This document shows positions 32,133 to 32,222 of a DNA stretch of 32,222 nt, piece by piece. Where the stretch lies: NCBI GenBank assembly GCA_021802965.1, contig JAJZQZ010000011.1, positions 1-32,222 on the forward strand, given 5' to 3'. Under the pieces are notes generated by a model, which ran no database searches, was not told where the DNA came from, and saw only the letters and a list, made by a program, of their open reading frames with translations. The first letter of the stretch is position 1, and every line of letters begins with the position of its first letter. The translations under genes were made by a program, and so were the position numbers. The stretch is from Actinomycetes bacterium (GTDB lineage: Bacteria > Actinomycetota > Thermoleophilia > RBG-16-64-13).

Positions 32133-32222
32133 GACCTCCGTCGCCCGGATATGTTGGCGCCCTCCCACTCCGAACGCTTCGTTGAACTCCTCGATCAGAT
32201 CGCTTAGCGTCTCGGATGCTAG
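32112..32222 (-). CDS. C-terminal end of an unidentified protein (partial)
   Basis: A minus-strand frame is open from the window edge to a TAA at 32112-32114, giving 36 residues: a charged helix (ETLSDLIEEFNEAFG) and then VGGRQHIRATEVKSLIVG. The composition is protein-like and a hairpin overlaps the stop. The piece is too short to name a family. Confidence 0.45.
   Translation of the reverse strand, partial: LASETLSDLIEEFNEAFGVGGRQHIRATEVKSLIVG

Noticed and set aside
31677-32207. Plus-strand frame of 176 codons
   Set aside because: Low-complexity Arg/Pro/Ser-rich product with no ribosome site. It is antisense to the better-looking partial gene at 32112-32222.
1-32222. CRISPR arrays, insertion sequences, integrase genes, rRNA
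   Set aside because: I looked for regularly spaced repeats, transposase or recombinase motifs and rRNA-like sequence on both strands and found none. Any integrase for the proposed island must lie outside the window.

Overview
The window is GC-rich DNA with many GTG and TTG starts, GGAGG-type ribosome sites and 4-nt stop/start overlaps. The gene content is a two-component system next to a probable metal ABC permease, an S-layer-homology protein, a molybdenum aromatic reductase, FixABCX-type electron transfer genes and a mycofactocin-type precursor peptide. This suggests a deep-branching, probably anaerobic or facultative actinobacterium. That placement is inference from gene content, not a marker-gene assignment.

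Bases 1-7100: the end of a probable metal ABC permease, then a three-gene plus-strand operon (proline-rich membrane-anchored protein, OmpR-type response regulator, HAMP histidine kinase). Next come minus-strand genes: a 59-residue helical protein, a two-domain VOC protein, a short hypothetical and an MprF-like lysyl-phosphatidylglycerol synthase homologue. Two gene relics lie between them: a piece of a multicopper oxidase (about 3170-3364) and a piece of an MMPL transporter (about 6717-6887).

Bases 7100-12632: a tightly coupled plus-strand operon for a three-subunit molybdenum hydroxylase plus an acyl-CoA ligase. The FAD subunit carries four extra cysteines at 120/136/144/153, with the 16-8-9 spacing of the extra [4Fe-4S] cluster of 4-hydroxybenzoyl-CoA reductase. 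The operon therefore reads as CoA activation followed by reductive dehydroxylation of a phenolic acid. It is followed by a lipoprotein metallophosphatase (+), an SLH-domain surface protein (-), and a two-gene minus-strand operon (small membrane protein and HD hydrolase).

Bases 17092-17184 hold the 3' half of an initiator-tRNA-like gene with its own terminator on the minus strand. The 5' half is missing and the first anticodon position is changed. This looks like the displaced end of a tRNA that received an integrative element, and would place an island boundary here with the island to the right.

Bases 17460-31614, all minus strand: acetoacetate-CoA ligase; a coupled operon of an OYE/FadH-type flavin oxidoreductase, FixB, FixC, FixX and FixA; a mycofactocin-precursor-like peptide (C-terminus VDGICGVY) just upstream of the oxidoreductase; a ribose-type ABC sugar transporter; and a zinc alcohol dehydrogenase resembling the NDMA-dependent nicotinoprotein type. 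My reading is a catabolic module: the transporter brings in a sugar, polyol or other small alcohol, a nicotinoprotein-type dehydrogenase oxidises it, and mycofactocin with the OYE-ETF-FixCX chain passes electrons to quinone. No mycofactocin maturation gene (mftB, mftC, mftE, mftF) is visible in the window.
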